NCBI GenBank assembly: GCA_010672785.1
Contig: JAAHFX010000002.1
Coordinates: forward strand, 201,493-265,492
Source: Sphaerospermopsis sp. SIO1G1
GTDB taxonomy: Bacteria > Cyanobacteriota > Cyanobacteriia > Cyanobacteriales > Nostocaceae
Length of the DNA: 64,000 bases
Reading direction: 5' to 3'
The position numbers and the translations under genes are program-made. Below the pieces are notes generated by a model. The model ran no database searches, was not told where the DNA came from, and saw only the letters and a program-made list of their open reading frames with translations. Below, piece by piece: positions 54,448 through 63,433 of this stretch (its first letter is position 1; each line of letters starts with the position of its first letter).

Positions 54448-56175
54448 ATGATATTAAAAGTTAATTTTATTGCTGCTAATTGTCAGCTTATGCAAAACTT
54501 ATTTCAAAAGCTGAGTATTCGACAAAAAATTGTCTGTGGTTATGCACTATCTTTAGGAATTGCTGTTTTGGGAACAACAAGTGGTTTGATAGTTGGCGAT
54601 CGCTACTTTGAATCTGCTAGAAAGGAAATATTGCTTATTAATCAAAAATCTTATATTTTAAGTAGTTTACAGGGTGAAATTTTGGAAATTCAAGTGCATC
54701 AGCAGGAGATGTTCTTGATTTTTTCCCAACAACAGGCTTTACCTTTATCTATTAGTGCAGAATGGCAAGAACACATACAAGAAGTAGACAATTTATTTAA
54801 TCAATTACAAAAACTGATCCAAAATAATCCAGATATTAACTTACAAGAATTATTAACTAGATATAATACAGAAGTCAAAGTATATTTCCAAGATATATCA
54901 AATTTATTTACACAACTTTCTCTCCTCTCCTCAACTCCTGAAAATAAACAAAAATCACAAGAATTAATCTGGAAATTAAGTCAAAATATCTCTACACAAC
55001 AATTTTATGAATATTCTCATCTTCTCTCACAAGAAACACAAAAGATTCATCAACAACAACAGCAAAAAACTTTAAAATATCAGCAAGTTAAAAAAATAGA
55101 GTCCCTAATTATTATTCTCAGTATTTTACTATCTTTAGTAATTGCCAGCGTAATTGCCCTGTATACTAGTAGAGTTATTACCCGTCCTCTGAACGCAGTT
55201 ACAAACATTGCCAAAAAAGTTACCGAAGAAGCTAACTTTGAATTACAAGCACCTATTATAACTCAAGATGAAATTGGCGCATTAGCCCATAGTTTAAATC
55301 TCCTGATTAAACAAGTTAAACAACTTTTAGAAATCCAACAAAATGAAGCCCATAAAAAACTTATTCAAAGTGAAAAAATGTCCAGTTTAGGAAGAATGTT
55401 AGCTGGAGTAGCTCATGAAATCAATAATCCTGTGAACTTTATTTCTGGTAACATTATTCATGCCAAAAATTACGTTGACGATCTTTTATTTCTAGTCAAA
55501 ACCTACCAAAAATTAGTTCCCAATCCTCCTGAAGAGATTCAGTGCATAGCCGAAGAAATAGATTTAGAATTTATAGCAACTGACTTACCTAAAATCTTAC
55601 AATCAATGACATTAGGTACAGAAAGAACCAAAGAAATAGTCATTAGTTTAAAGAACTTCTCTCGCTTAGATCAAGGAGAAATTAAATTATTAGATCTACA
55701 TCCTTGTATTGAAAGTACATTATTGATTTTAAATAATCGCCTGAAACACAATATTATTGTTACCCGGAAATATGGAGATATTCCCTTAATCTACGGTTAC
55801 ATAGGTTTACTTTACCAAGTATTTATGAATATAATTAGTAATGCTGTAGATGCCTTAGAAGAAAAGACCAAAAATAATTCACACTACCAACCAGGAATCA
55901 CCATTATTACTGAATGTATAGATGCTAAATGGGTACGAGTCAGAATTATAGATAATGGTTCAGGAATTAGTCTAGAAAATCAACAGAAAATATTTGACAA
56001 TTTTTTTACCACCAAACCCAGAGGTATTGGTACAGGTTTAGGTTTAGCAATTTCTCACCAAATTGTGGTAGAAAAACATCAAGGTAAAATTAGTTGTCAC
56101 TCTGAATTAAATCAGGGAACAGAATTTATAATTTATTTACCAATGCAAGGAGAGAAAAAAAATGGGATTATTTGA
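54448..56175 (+). CDS. Sensor histidine kinase with HAMP domain
   Basis: About 575 residues; the ATG at 54448 or at 54490 (MQNLFQKLSIRQKIVCGYAL) may start it. Two membrane helices (~30-48 and ~215-238) bracket a coiled extracytoplasmic domain. HAMP (~240-290), a coiled coil, then HisKA with GVAHEINNPVNFISGN (NtrB-type) and HATPase with DNGSGISLENQQ and PRGIGTGLGLAIS follow. It overlaps the next gene by 14 bases, so the two are translationally coupled. No response regulator is adjacent. Confidence 0.92.
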   Translation: MILKVNFIAANCQLMQNLFQKLSIRQKIVCGYALSLGIAVLGTTSGLIVGDRYFESARKEILLINQKSYILSSLQGEILEIQVHQQEMFLIFSQQQALPLSISAEWQEHIQEVDNLFNQLQKLIQNNPDINLQELLTRYNTEVKVYFQDISNLFTQLSLLSSTPENKQKSQELIWKLSQNISTQQFYEYSHLLSQETQKIHQQQQQKTLKYQQVKKIESLIIILSILLSLVIASVIALYTSRVITRPLNAVTNIAKKVTEEANFELQAPIITQDEIGALAHSLNLLIKQVKQLLEIQQNEAHKKLIQSEKMSSLGRMLAGVAHEINNPVNFISGNIIHAKNYVDDLLFLVKTYQKLVPNPPEEIQCIAEEIDLEFIATDLPKILQSMTLGTERTKEIVISLKNFSRLDQGEIKLLDLHPCIESTLLILNNRLKHNIIVTRKYGDIPLIYGYIGLLYQVFMNIISNAVDALEEKTKNNSHYQPGITIITECIDAKWVRVRIIDNGSGISLENQQKIFDNFFTTKPRGIGTGLGLAISHQIVVEKHQGKISCHSELNQGTEFIIYLPMQGEKKNGII

Positions 56176-56659
56176 TCAGATACTTGGTTCAGTTGCAGGT
56201 TCTCAAGAAGCTGGTGGTATGGGCCAACTAATAGGTATTGCCAACACCATCAATCAGATTAGCAATAGCACAGGTGCAGATACTTCAACTATACAATCTG
56301 TGTTATCAGTGGTAGGTAAACAAGTACACTCATCCTTACAACAAAAACAAGCTGATCAAGGAATGGAAATAGTAGAAAGTTTAGTAAATCAATTTGCAGG
56401 AACTAATCCCGACTCTGAAGCTGTTGACTCTTTATTTTCTTCTAGCACTCAACAACAAGTATCAGAAGTAGCAGCAGAACGTACAGGTTTAGATCCAGCA
56501 TTAATTCAACAATTATTACCTACCCTAGTTCCTTTAGTGCTAAACTTTTTGCAAGCAGGTGGTAATCCATTATTAACACAGTTCCTAGATGCTGATGGAG
56601 ATGGAGATGTTGATATCACAGATGCTATTCAGTTAGCTAGTCGCTTTTTAGGGAAGTAA
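56162..56659 (+). CDS. DUF937 family protein with EF-hand-like calcium loop
   Basis: The 165-residue product has the DUF937 pattern (MGLFDQILGSVAGSQEA, ALIQQLLPTLVPLVLNFLQ) and ends in DADGDGDVDITDAI, a D-x-D-x-D-x-D-x3-D/E calcium-binding loop like those of EF-hands and dockerins. DUF937 has no established function. It overlaps the kinase gene by 14 bases and may report calcium or regulate the kinase; that is inference. Confidence 0.85.
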   Translation: MGLFDQILGSVAGSQEAGGMGQLIGIANTINQISNSTGADTSTIQSVLSVVGKQVHSSLQQKQADQGMEIVESLVNQFAGTNPDSEAVDSLFSSSTQQQVSEVAAERTGLDPALIQQLLPTLVPLVLNFLQAGGNPLLTQFLDADGDGDVDITDAIQLASRFLGK

Positions 56660-56748
56660 AATCTCAACGAATAGGTTGAAGTTGAAATTATCATCAATTA
56701 TCAACTTTAACCAACAGATGGTGCATCATCAAAACAAAACTTGTAATT

Positions 56749-57213
56749 ATGTCTAAGATTAATTACCTCAAGTTATATAACTTACTTGAACAATCAGCAT
56801 GGAAGCAGGCGGATATAGAAACAAGAAGAATTATGTTAGAAATTACAGGAGCAAATCAGCGAGAAGATTTATTAATGACAGCGAGTGATTTACAAAGTTT
56901 TCCTTGTGCAGAATTAAAAACAATAGATAAAATGTGGCGAGAGGCTAGTCATGATCAATTTGGATTTAGTATCATTGCTAAAATTTACCAAGAATTGAAT
57001 CAAGACTATTTTTTATTAGCGGAAAAAGTGGGTTGGTGTAATAGTAGTAATTGGATTAAATATGAACAAATTAATTTTACTGATCATGCTCCTGTAGGAC
57101 ATTTACCGTTAACTTGGGTAGTTCCTAGTACATTCTCTGGATATTGGTTAGCTCGTTTTGCTAGTGCGGGATGGAGGAGACTTTTAAATAGAATTATTGA
57201 GTGTGAATGTTGA
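56749..57213 (+). CDS. GUN4 domain-containing protein
   Basis: The 154-residue product starts LYNLLEQSAWKQADIETRRIML, followed by LMTASDLQSFPCAELKTIDKMW, DQFGFSIIAKIYQEL, GHLPLTWV and WLARFASAGWRRLL. GUN4 domains bind porphyrins; true Gun4 stimulates Mg-chelatase in chlorophyll synthesis. This one is a short stand-alone domain of the multi-copy cyanobacterial type and need not be the chlorophyll cofactor. It follows the DUF937 gene by 89 bases. Confidence 0.88.
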   Translation: MSKINYLKLYNLLEQSAWKQADIETRRIMLEITGANQREDLLMTASDLQSFPCAELKTIDKMWREASHDQFGFSIIAKIYQELNQDYFLLAEKVGWCNSSNWIKYEQINFTDHAPVGHLPLTWVVPSTFSGYWLARFASAGWRRLLNRIIECEC

Positions 57214-57242
57214 TAGTCTTAGTAATTCTTCAGTCTTATAAA

Positions 57243-57388
57243 TAGTCGTGCAAAATAAATTTTATATTTGGGAGAGGGAATAGGGAATAGGGAACAGGGA
57301 ACAGGGAACAGGGAACAGGTAAAGAATACAGAGATTTTTGCTTGTTCCGAAAATGTTAAATTAATTTTGCTTAGGTACTTATTGTTGA
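57243..57388. repeat. Dispersed AGTCGTGCAAAATA element, uninterrupted copy
   Basis: AGTCGTGCAAAATAAATTTT, then GGGAACA heptads (57270-57320), then AATACAGAGATTTTTGC to TTAATTTTGCTTAGGTACTT. It is the relative of 41225-41515 without the 107-bp insertion. Confidence 0.75.
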
Positions 57389-57481
57389 GTTGATAAATTT
57401 TTCACTCTAATTTTTTCTAAAATAGGCTTGAATGTTGCTTCATTACATTTAGAATGTTGAAGAACAGTTAGAAAATAAATC
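57382..57481 (-). pseudogene. Possible C-terminal remnant of a lost gene
   Basis: On the minus strand a short open frame reads EATFKPILEKIRVKNLSTQQ and then stop, with VLQHSKCN before it. It is cut upstream by the MITE at 57482. The stop codon overlaps the GTACTT end of the dispersed element exactly as at the end of the NB-ARC gene (41512). It is small, so the call is tentative. Confidence 0.3.
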
Positions 57482-57577
57482 AGGACTTACGCAAAAATTT
57501 TCCAATACTCTACTCTATTCCTCTGCGTTCTCTGCGTTCTCTGCGGTTTGATATTCCGTGACTCGTGCGTCAGTCCT
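57482..57577. mobile_element. AGGACTTACGCA-type MITE, copy 5
   Basis: It starts AGGACTTACGCAAAAATTTTC and ends CTCGTGCGTCAGTCCT, with interior CCTCTGCGTTCTCTGCGTTC and TATTCCGTGACTCG. It is closest to the copy at 18544. Confidence 0.87.
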
Positions 57578-57615
57578 ATAAATATCATATTATGTCCATG
57601 CAATCACTTCCGATA

Positions 57616-57722
57616 TACAAAGCTTTCCGGTGTTATAAGATATGTTATTGGCAGGCAAGATGCCTACCCCACAAGAGTTTCATGATTATGATTTGTACCT
57701 CATAGCAACTAAATCTGCTGTA
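57616..57722. mobile_element. 107-bp TA-flanked MITE, copy 4
   Basis: It starts TACAAAGCTTTCCGG (left end slightly degenerate) and ends CTAAATCTGCTGTA, in the orientation opposite to copy 1, with core CAAGATGCCTACCCCACAAG. A spurious frame runs through it. It lies 82 bases before fni. Confidence 0.82.
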
Positions 57723-57804
57723 ACTGGTGTGAGCAAAAATCAGAAAATTCTTTTCACCCTGCACCCTGCACCCTGCCACCTTAATGATAAGTATTTAACA
57801 GAAC

Positions 57805-58884
57805 ATGATATCAACTGTTATGGAGTTATCACCAGTGAACCCACCCACCACCGACGCAACACAAACCCAAAATCGTAAAGCAGATCATATCCGGATCTGT
57901 TTAGAAGAAGATGTCCAATGTCAACAAGTAACCACAGGACTAGAAAAATACCGTCTTCTGCATTGTTGTTTACCAGAATGCGATCGCTCTGATATTGATA
58001 TCAGCACTAACTTTTTAGGTAAACAACTTAACGCACCTTTATTAATTTCCTCCATGACTGGGGGAACAGAACAAGCAGGAATTATTAACCGTCTTCTGGC
58101 AGAAGTAGCACAACAATATAAATTAGCAATGGGTGTAGGTTCTCAACGAGTAGCTCTAGAAAAACCCCAAGTTGCTGATACTTTTGCTCTGCGTAAATAT
58201 GCCCCAGATGTACTTTTACTAGCTAACTTAGGAGCAGTACAATTAAATTATCAATGTGGTGTAGATGAATGTTTGCGAATTATTGATATCTTAGAAGCTG
58301 ATGCTTTGATTTTACACATTAATCCCCTACAGGAATTTATCCAACCCAGAGGAGATACTAACTTCCGGGGGTTATTTGCCAAAATCGAAAATCTGTGTAG
58401 TAAATTACCTGTTCCCGTCATCGCTAAGGAAGTGGGTAATGGTATTTCTGGGAAAATGGCACAGCAATTAATATCCGTAGGAATACAGGCAATAGATGTA
58501 GCAGGTGCAGGAGGTACATCCTGGGCATTGGTAGAAAGTGGCAGGGCTGAAACCAGCTTACAGAGAAGATTAGGGCGAACATTTGCTGACTGGGGCATAC
58601 CCACAGCAGAATGTATTACCAGTATCAGAGAGCAGTTACCAGAAATTCCCTTAATTGCCTCTGGGGGATTACGTCATGGTTTAGACATAGCCAAAGCGAT
58701 CGCCCTGGGTGCAAACATCGCCGGTTTGGCCATGCCATTTCTCAAAGCAGCGAATATATCAGAAACAGCACTGCAAGATTTAACAGAAATTTTAATTGCA
58801 GAAATTACCACAGCATTATTCTGTACTGGTAACATAAATTTGCTTCAATTACAACACTCTGACAGTTTACAGCGTGTACAATAA
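57805..58884 (+). CDS. fni: Isopentenyl-diphosphate delta-isomerase, type 2
   Basis: The 359-residue product contains [77 protein letters not shown] and [19 protein letters not shown], the FMN-binding TIM-barrel of type 2 IDI. It interconverts isopentenyl and dimethylallyl diphosphates with reduced FMN, feeding carotenoids and other isoprenoids. The ATG at 57805 or at 57820 may start it. Confidence 0.95.
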   Translation: MISTVMELSPVNPPTTDATQTQNRKADHIRICLEEDVQCQQVTTGLEKYRLLHCCLPECDRSDIDISTNFLGKQLNAPLLISSMTGGTEQAGIINRLLAEVAQQYKLAMGVGSQRVALEKPQVADTFALRKYAPDVLLLANLGAVQLNYQCGVDECLRIIDILEADALILHINPLQEFIQPRGDTNFRGLFAKIENLCSKLPVPVIAKEVGNGISGKMAQQLISVGIQAIDVAGAGGTSWALVESGRAETSLQRRLGRTFADWGIPTAECITSIREQLPEIPLIASGGLRHGLDIAKAIALGANIAGLAMPFLKAANISETALQDLTEILIAEITTALFCTGNINLLQLQHSDSLQRVQ

Positions 58885-58982
58885 AGTAACATTAAATCAA
58901 GTAGATGTTTTTCTTGAGTCATTGGTCTTATGACTAATGACTAATTAATTATCCATGATTAAATACTAATCGCTAATCACTA

Positions 58983-60818
58983 ATGACTAATTTTATTAAA
59001 CAAACTATTGCTAGTTTAATTGGTAGCTTATTGGGACTAACAATTTTTGCTGGTGCTGGTACATTGGGTTTACTGTTTTTAGTTATCGCTGCGGCCACCT
59101 CCTCAGATACTAGTCCCCAAGTAAAAAATAAATCTATGTTAGTATTTGACCTATCCGTGAAAATCACCGATAGTCAACCTGATTCCAGTGAGTTACTGCA
59201 AAAAGCCCTCACCGGAGCAAGTCAAGAAGCAATCACACTGCGTCAAGTCCTAGAAAATATCGAAAAAGCTCAAAGAGACTCACGAATTGTCGGTATTTAT
59301 ATAGATGCGAGTAAACCCAGCACCTCCAGTAGTCTAGGTTATGCTTCCCTCAGAGAAATTCGCCGCGCTTTAGATGAATTCCGAAAATCAGGGAAAAAAA
59401 TTATCGCCTATGGACAAAATTGGAATGAAAGACAATATTACCTCAGTTCTGTGGCTGACGAAATTATACTCAATCCTATTGGTTCAATGGAAATGAACGG
59501 GTTAAGTTCACAACCAATTTTTTTAACCGGAGCATTAGAAAAATATGGAATTGGTGTACAAGTAATCAGAGTAGGAAAATTTAAAGGTGCGGTAGAAACA
59601 TTTACCCTAGACAAATTAAGTCCTGAAAATCGTCAACAAACACAAAAAGTACTAGATGATATTTGGCGAGAATGGCGGACATCTGTTGCTAAAAGTCGTA
59701 AAATACAACCACAAAAAATTCAAACCATCGCTAACAACCAAGCTATTTTAGCAGCGAATACAGCTAAAACTAATGGGTTAATAGATAAAGTAGCTTATCA
59801 AGATCAAGTAATTGCTGATCTGAAAAAATTAACTAATAAAGATAAAGATGATAAGAACTTCCAACAAATTGATATTACCGACTATGTAGAAGTTTCTGGT
59901 AAATCAATGGGAGTAGCGCGTAACTCAGAAAATAAAATAGCCGTAGTTTATGCAGAAGGGGAAATAGTCAGTGGTAGAGGTGATGAAGGAGAAATAGGTG
60001 GCGATCGCTTTGCTAACATCTTTAGCAAAATCCGCCAAAATGATGATATTAAATCCGTAGTTCTCAGAATTAATAGTCCCGGTGGTAGTGCAACCGCATC
60101 AGAAATCATGCAGCGGGAAATTAAATTAACTCAACAAGTTAAACCTGTAATTGTCTCAATGGGAGATATAGCTGCATCTGGTGGTTATTGGATTGCTAGT
60201 GACTCTAACCGCATTTTTGCAGAACCAAATACCATTACAGGTTCTATCGGTGTATTTGGCATATTATTTAATGGTCAAAAATTGGGTAATGATAATGGTA
60301 TTACTTGGGATACCGTGAAAACTGCCAAATTTGCTGATACTCAAACTGTAGCTCGCCCCAAATCTCCCCAAGAATTAGCAATTTATCAACGCACAGTCAA
60401 TAGAATTTACAATCTGTTTCTCAATAAAGTTGCTAAAGGTCGCAAATTATCACAGCAAAAAGTAGCAGAAATTGCTCAAGGTAGAATTTGGTCAGGTATA
60501 GCAGCAAAACAAATTGGTTTAGTTGATGAAATTGGTGGTTTAGATGCGGCCATTGAATATGCTGCTAAAGCTGCTAAATTAGGTAACGATTGGGAAGTAC
60601 AAGAATATCCCAAGGTAACAACTTTAGAAGAACGTCTATTTGGTCGTAAAATTAGAGAAATTCAAGCACGTTTGGGCATGGAACATAAAGCACTCCAACC
60701 CAACACTCCACTTTTAATAGAATTCAATAAATTACAACAAGAGTTAGCTATTCTCACCACAATGAATGACCCTCAAGGACTTTATGCACGCCTACCTTTT
60801 AATTTGACTATAGATTAG
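58983..60818 (+). CDS. sppA: Signal peptide peptidase SppA (protease IV), 67-kDa type
   Basis: The 611-residue product has an N-terminal membrane helix (IGSLLGLTIFAGAGTLGLLFLVIAA) and duplicated ClpP-like domains. The catalytic Lys is in VGKFKGAVETFTLDK (~200) and the Ser in GDIAASGGYWIAS (~400), with INSPGGSATASEI before it. SppA degrades cleaved signal peptides and membrane fragments; in cyanobacteria it has been linked to light acclimation. Length indicates the double-domain type. It lies 98 bases after fni. Confidence 0.95.
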   Translation: MTNFIKQTIASLIGSLLGLTIFAGAGTLGLLFLVIAAATSSDTSPQVKNKSMLVFDLSVKITDSQPDSSELLQKALTGASQEAITLRQVLENIEKAQRDSRIVGIYIDASKPSTSSSLGYASLREIRRALDEFRKSGKKIIAYGQNWNERQYYLSSVADEIILNPIGSMEMNGLSSQPIFLTGALEKYGIGVQVIRVGKFKGAVETFTLDKLSPENRQQTQKVLDDIWREWRTSVAKSRKIQPQKIQTIANNQAILAANTAKTNGLIDKVAYQDQVIADLKKLTNKDKDDKNFQQIDITDYVEVSGKSMGVARNSENKIAVVYAEGEIVSGRGDEGEIGGDRFANIFSKIRQNDDIKSVVLRINSPGGSATASEIMQREIKLTQQVKPVIVSMGDIAASGGYWIASDSNRIFAEPNTITGSIGVFGILFNGQKLGNDNGITWDTVKTAKFADTQTVARPKSPQELAIYQRTVNRIYNLFLNKVAKGRKLSQQKVAEIAQGRIWSGIAAKQIGLVDEIGGLDAAIEYAAKAAKLGNDWEVQEYPKVTTLEERLFGRKIREIQARLGMEHKALQPNTPLLIEFNKLQQELAILTTMNDPQGLYARLPFNLTID

Positions 60819-60827
60819 TTTTTAGGA

Positions 60828-60955
60828 ATTCGTAATGCTCCCTTCGGGAGAGCAACGCTTACGTAATTCGTAATTCGTAATTCGTAATTCGTAATTACTA
60901 CCCACTCTCCCACTCTCCCCCTCTCCCACTCTCCAATCACCAATCACTTTTTGCT
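60828..60955. repeat. AATTCGTAATGCTC repeat (copy 2) followed by tandem AATTCGT and CTCTCCCA units
   Basis: AATTCGTAATGCTCCCTTCG with a GCTCCC-TTCG-GGAGAGC hairpin, then four AATTCGT units, then CCACTCTCCCACTCTCCCC. The first part matches the reverse strand of 7784-7842. Confidence 0.75.
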
Positions 60956-60986
60956 GCAAACTCTACCTATTAGTCATAAAATAAGT

Positions 60987-60992
60987 TATAAT
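60987..60992 (+). promoter_or_regulatory. Possible -10 box upstream of plsX
   Basis: TATAAT within AGTTATAATACG, 127 bases before the plsX start. No strong -35 hexamer is seen, so the assignment is weak. Confidence 0.35.
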
Positions 60993-61118
60993 ACGAACAA
61001 ACTCTCATAAATAGAATGAAACGAAAAAAACATAGTTTTTTATAGCTTTTTTGATAATTTTGAATCATTGAGTATTGCAATCTGATAAAATTTGTAATGT
61101 TTCTTTGAGCTAGGAGCA

Positions 61119-62141
61119 ATGGGATCGACAGATGTAAGGATAGCGATAGATGCTATGGGAGGGGATTACGCACCCGCTGAAATCGTCGCTGGCGCACTAC
61201 GAGCGAAGGAAGAGTTGGGTGTAAAAATCTTATTGGTAGGTGATCCCCAACAGATTGAAGCTGTCATGCCACCAAAAACAAACATGACGGGATTAGAGAT
61301 TGTGCCTGCGGAGGATATGATCTCTATGGATGAAGAGCCTTTAAGTGCTGTGAGGAAAAAGCGTAAGGCCTCTATCAACGTCTCAATGGATTTAGTCAAA
61401 AATGGCCAGGCAGATGCAGTATTTTCAGCGGGTCATTCTGGCGCAGCAATGGCTTCAGCCTTACTACGCTTGGGTAGACTACCAGGAATTGACCGCCCAG
61501 CCATTGGCACAGTCTTTCCTACAATTAAAGCAGGTCAACCCGTATTAATTCTTGACGTTGGTGCTAACGTAGACTGTCGCCCCAAATTTTTAGAACAGTT
61601 TGCAGTCATGGGGTCAATTTATAGTCAATATGTATTGGGAATGCCTGAACCCAAAATAGGATTATTGAATATCGGTGAAGAAGACACCAAAGGTAACGAA
61701 GCTGCCTTGAGAGCATATCAGTTATTAAAGGAAAATACCCAAATTAACTTTAGTGGTAATGCAGAAGGCCGTGATATATTATCAGGTGACTTTGATGTGA
61801 TCGTTTGTGATGGCTTTGTAGGTAATGTGTTATTAAAGTTTGCTGAAGCCGTAGGAGGAGTAATTCTACAAATATTGCGAGAAGAACTACCTCAAGGTAT
61901 CAGAGGGCAAATTGGTACAGCAATTTTAAAACCCAACCTCAAGCGCGTTAAACAACGCATGGATCACGCCGAACATGGTGGTGCATTACTATTAGGAGTA
62001 AATGGAATCTGTTTTATTGGCCATGGCAGTTCCCAAGCTCCATCCGTTTTTAGTGCTATTCGGATGGCCAAAGAAGCTGTAGATAATCAAGTATTGCAAA
62101 GACTACAGTCACAATATCAAATTCTACAGACCAAGGGTTAA
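61119..62141 (+). CDS. plsX: Phosphate acyltransferase PlsX
   Basis: The 340-residue product begins MGSTDVRIAIDAMGGDYAPAEIV with a TAGGAG site just upstream. Conserved blocks include AVFSAGHSGAAMASALLRLGR, LDVGANVDCRPKFLEQFA, GLLNIGEEDTKGNE and VCDGFVGNVLLKFAEA. PlsX makes acyl-phosphate from acyl-ACP, the first step of phospholipid and glycolipid assembly. It leads the order plsX-fabH-fabD, common in bacteria and cyanobacteria. Confidence 0.97.
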   Translation: MGSTDVRIAIDAMGGDYAPAEIVAGALRAKEELGVKILLVGDPQQIEAVMPPKTNMTGLEIVPAEDMISMDEEPLSAVRKKRKASINVSMDLVKNGQADAVFSAGHSGAAMASALLRLGRLPGIDRPAIGTVFPTIKAGQPVLILDVGANVDCRPKFLEQFAVMGSIYSQYVLGMPEPKIGLLNIGEEDTKGNEAALRAYQLLKENTQINFSGNAEGRDILSGDFDVIVCDGFVGNVLLKFAEAVGGVILQILREELPQGIRGQIGTAILKPNLKRVKQRMDHAEHGGALLLGVNGICFIGHGSSQAPSVFSAIRMAKEAVDNQVLQRLQSQYQILQTKG

Positions 62142-62147
62142 CAGCTA

Positions 62148-62215
62148 GTTAGTGTTTTACTAACGAAACCTAATAAATGGTTACATTAAAGTTGGCTATT
62201 TTTAGCATTAGTTAG
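62148..62215 (+). terminator. Hairpins after plsX
   Basis: GTTAGT-GTTTT-ACTAAC (62148-62164) and a GCTA/TAGC structure ending TTAGCTTTTTT. The second has a U-run and could terminate or attenuate transcription into fabH. Confidence 0.35.
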
Positions 62216-62261
62216 CTTTTTTGTATCGGTGATTAGCCTTCTCCCAGCAATAGTCCACAGT

Positions 62262-62357
62262 CATTAGTCATTAGTCATTCATCAATGGAGTTTGCTGACT
62301 GCTGACTGCTGACTGCTGACTGCTGAATGCTTTTTGATAACTGATAACTGACACCTG
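62262..62357. repeat. Heptad repeat CTGCTGA
   Basis: TAGTCATTAGTCATT and five CTGACTG/CTGCTGA-type units, then TGATAACTGATAACTGACAC, ending just before the fabH ribosome-binding site. Confidence 0.75.
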
Positions 62358-62369
62358 GGGAGATTAGGA

Positions 62370-63371
62370 GTGCAAAATTCATTGAATCATGGCGTAGCTA
62401 TTACAGGTAGTGGTTCGGCAATACCAGCTACTAGTTTGGATAATCAGACATTAACTCAATTGGTAGAAACATCAGATGAGTGGATTGCTACAAGAACAGG
62501 AATTAATCGTCGGCAATTGGCACTGCCCCCGGAATCATTGACTACATTAGCTACAGAGGCTAGTAAACAGGCGATCGCAGCCGCTGGTATTGAAGCAGAA
62601 GACATAGATTTGATCTTGCTGGCAACATCTACACCAGATGACTTATTTGGGAGTGCCTGTCGAGTCCAAGCAGAAATAGGAGCTTATAAAGCAGTAGCTT
62701 TTGACTTAACAGCAGCCTGTTCAGGATTTGTATTTGGATTAGTTACCGCGGCTCAATTTATCAGAACTGGAACATTTCAAAATGTACTATTGATAGGTGC
62801 AGACATCCTCTCGCGGTGGGTAGATTGGGGAGATAGAAGAACTTGTATATTATTTGGGGATGGAGCAGGAGCAGTAGTATTACAGGCAAACAGTAGCGAT
62901 CGCCTCTTAGGTTTTGCTCTCAAGAGTGATGGTACACAAAACCACTTCTTAAACTTGGGATATCAAGGTACAACAGAACAAGCCACACCAGAAATTCAAG
63001 TCCCCACAGGCAAATATCACCCCATTAGTATGAACGGCAAAGAAGTATATCGCTTCGCAGTTCAGAAAGTACCAGAAATTCTAGATAAAGCATTATATGA
63101 AGCCCAACTCAGCGTTGATAACATAGATTGGTTGATATTACATCAAGCCAACCAAAGAATCATCAATGCTGTAGCTGATCGGTTAAATATTCCTGAACAT
63201 AAAGTAATTAGTAATGTTGCCGATTATGGTAATACATCAGCTGCTTCTATTCCCTTAGCACTAGATGAAGCAATTAAACAGGGCAAAATCAAATCTGATG
63301 ATATTATTGCCACCTCTGGTTTTGGTGCAGGACTAAGTTGGGGTTCGGCAATATTTCAATGGGGGAAATAG
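62370..63371 (+). CDS. fabH: 3-oxoacyl-ACP synthase III (KASIII)
   Basis: The 333-residue product starts at a GTG (62370), with CTGGGGAG about 8 bases upstream. The thiolase-fold catalytic triad is visible: Cys in DLTAACSGFVFGL (~118), His in WLILHQANQRI and Asn in VADYGNTSAASIPLAL. The signature RTGINRRQ follows the N-terminus. FabH condenses acetyl-CoA with malonyl-ACP to start fatty-acid synthesis. It lies between plsX and fabD. Confidence 0.97.
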   Translation: MQNSLNHGVAITGSGSAIPATSLDNQTLTQLVETSDEWIATRTGINRRQLALPPESLTTLATEASKQAIAAAGIEAEDIDLILLATSTPDDLFGSACRVQAEIGAYKAVAFDLTAACSGFVFGLVTAAQFIRTGTFQNVLLIGADILSRWVDWGDRRTCILFGDGAGAVVLQANSSDRLLGFALKSDGTQNHFLNLGYQGTTEQATPEIQVPTGKYHPISMNGKEVYRFAVQKVPEILDKALYEAQLSVDNIDWLILHQANQRIINAVADRLNIPEHKVISNVADYGNTSAASIPLALDEAIKQGKIKSDDIIATSGFGAGLSWGSAIFQWGK

Positions 63372-63425
63372 GTGATTAGTGACTGGTGACTGGTGATTGG
63401 GGATTGGGTGAAATAACTAATGACT
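63372..63425. repeat. Short tandem repeat GTGATTG/GTGACTG
   Basis: GTGATTAGTGACTGGTGACTG and GTGATTGGGGATTGGG units lie between fabH and fabD. Confidence 0.6.
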
Positions 63426-63433
63426 GAGGACAA

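Noticed and set aside
57642..57878. Open frame of 78 codons before fni
   Set aside because: It consists of the 107-bp element and the fni 5' region.
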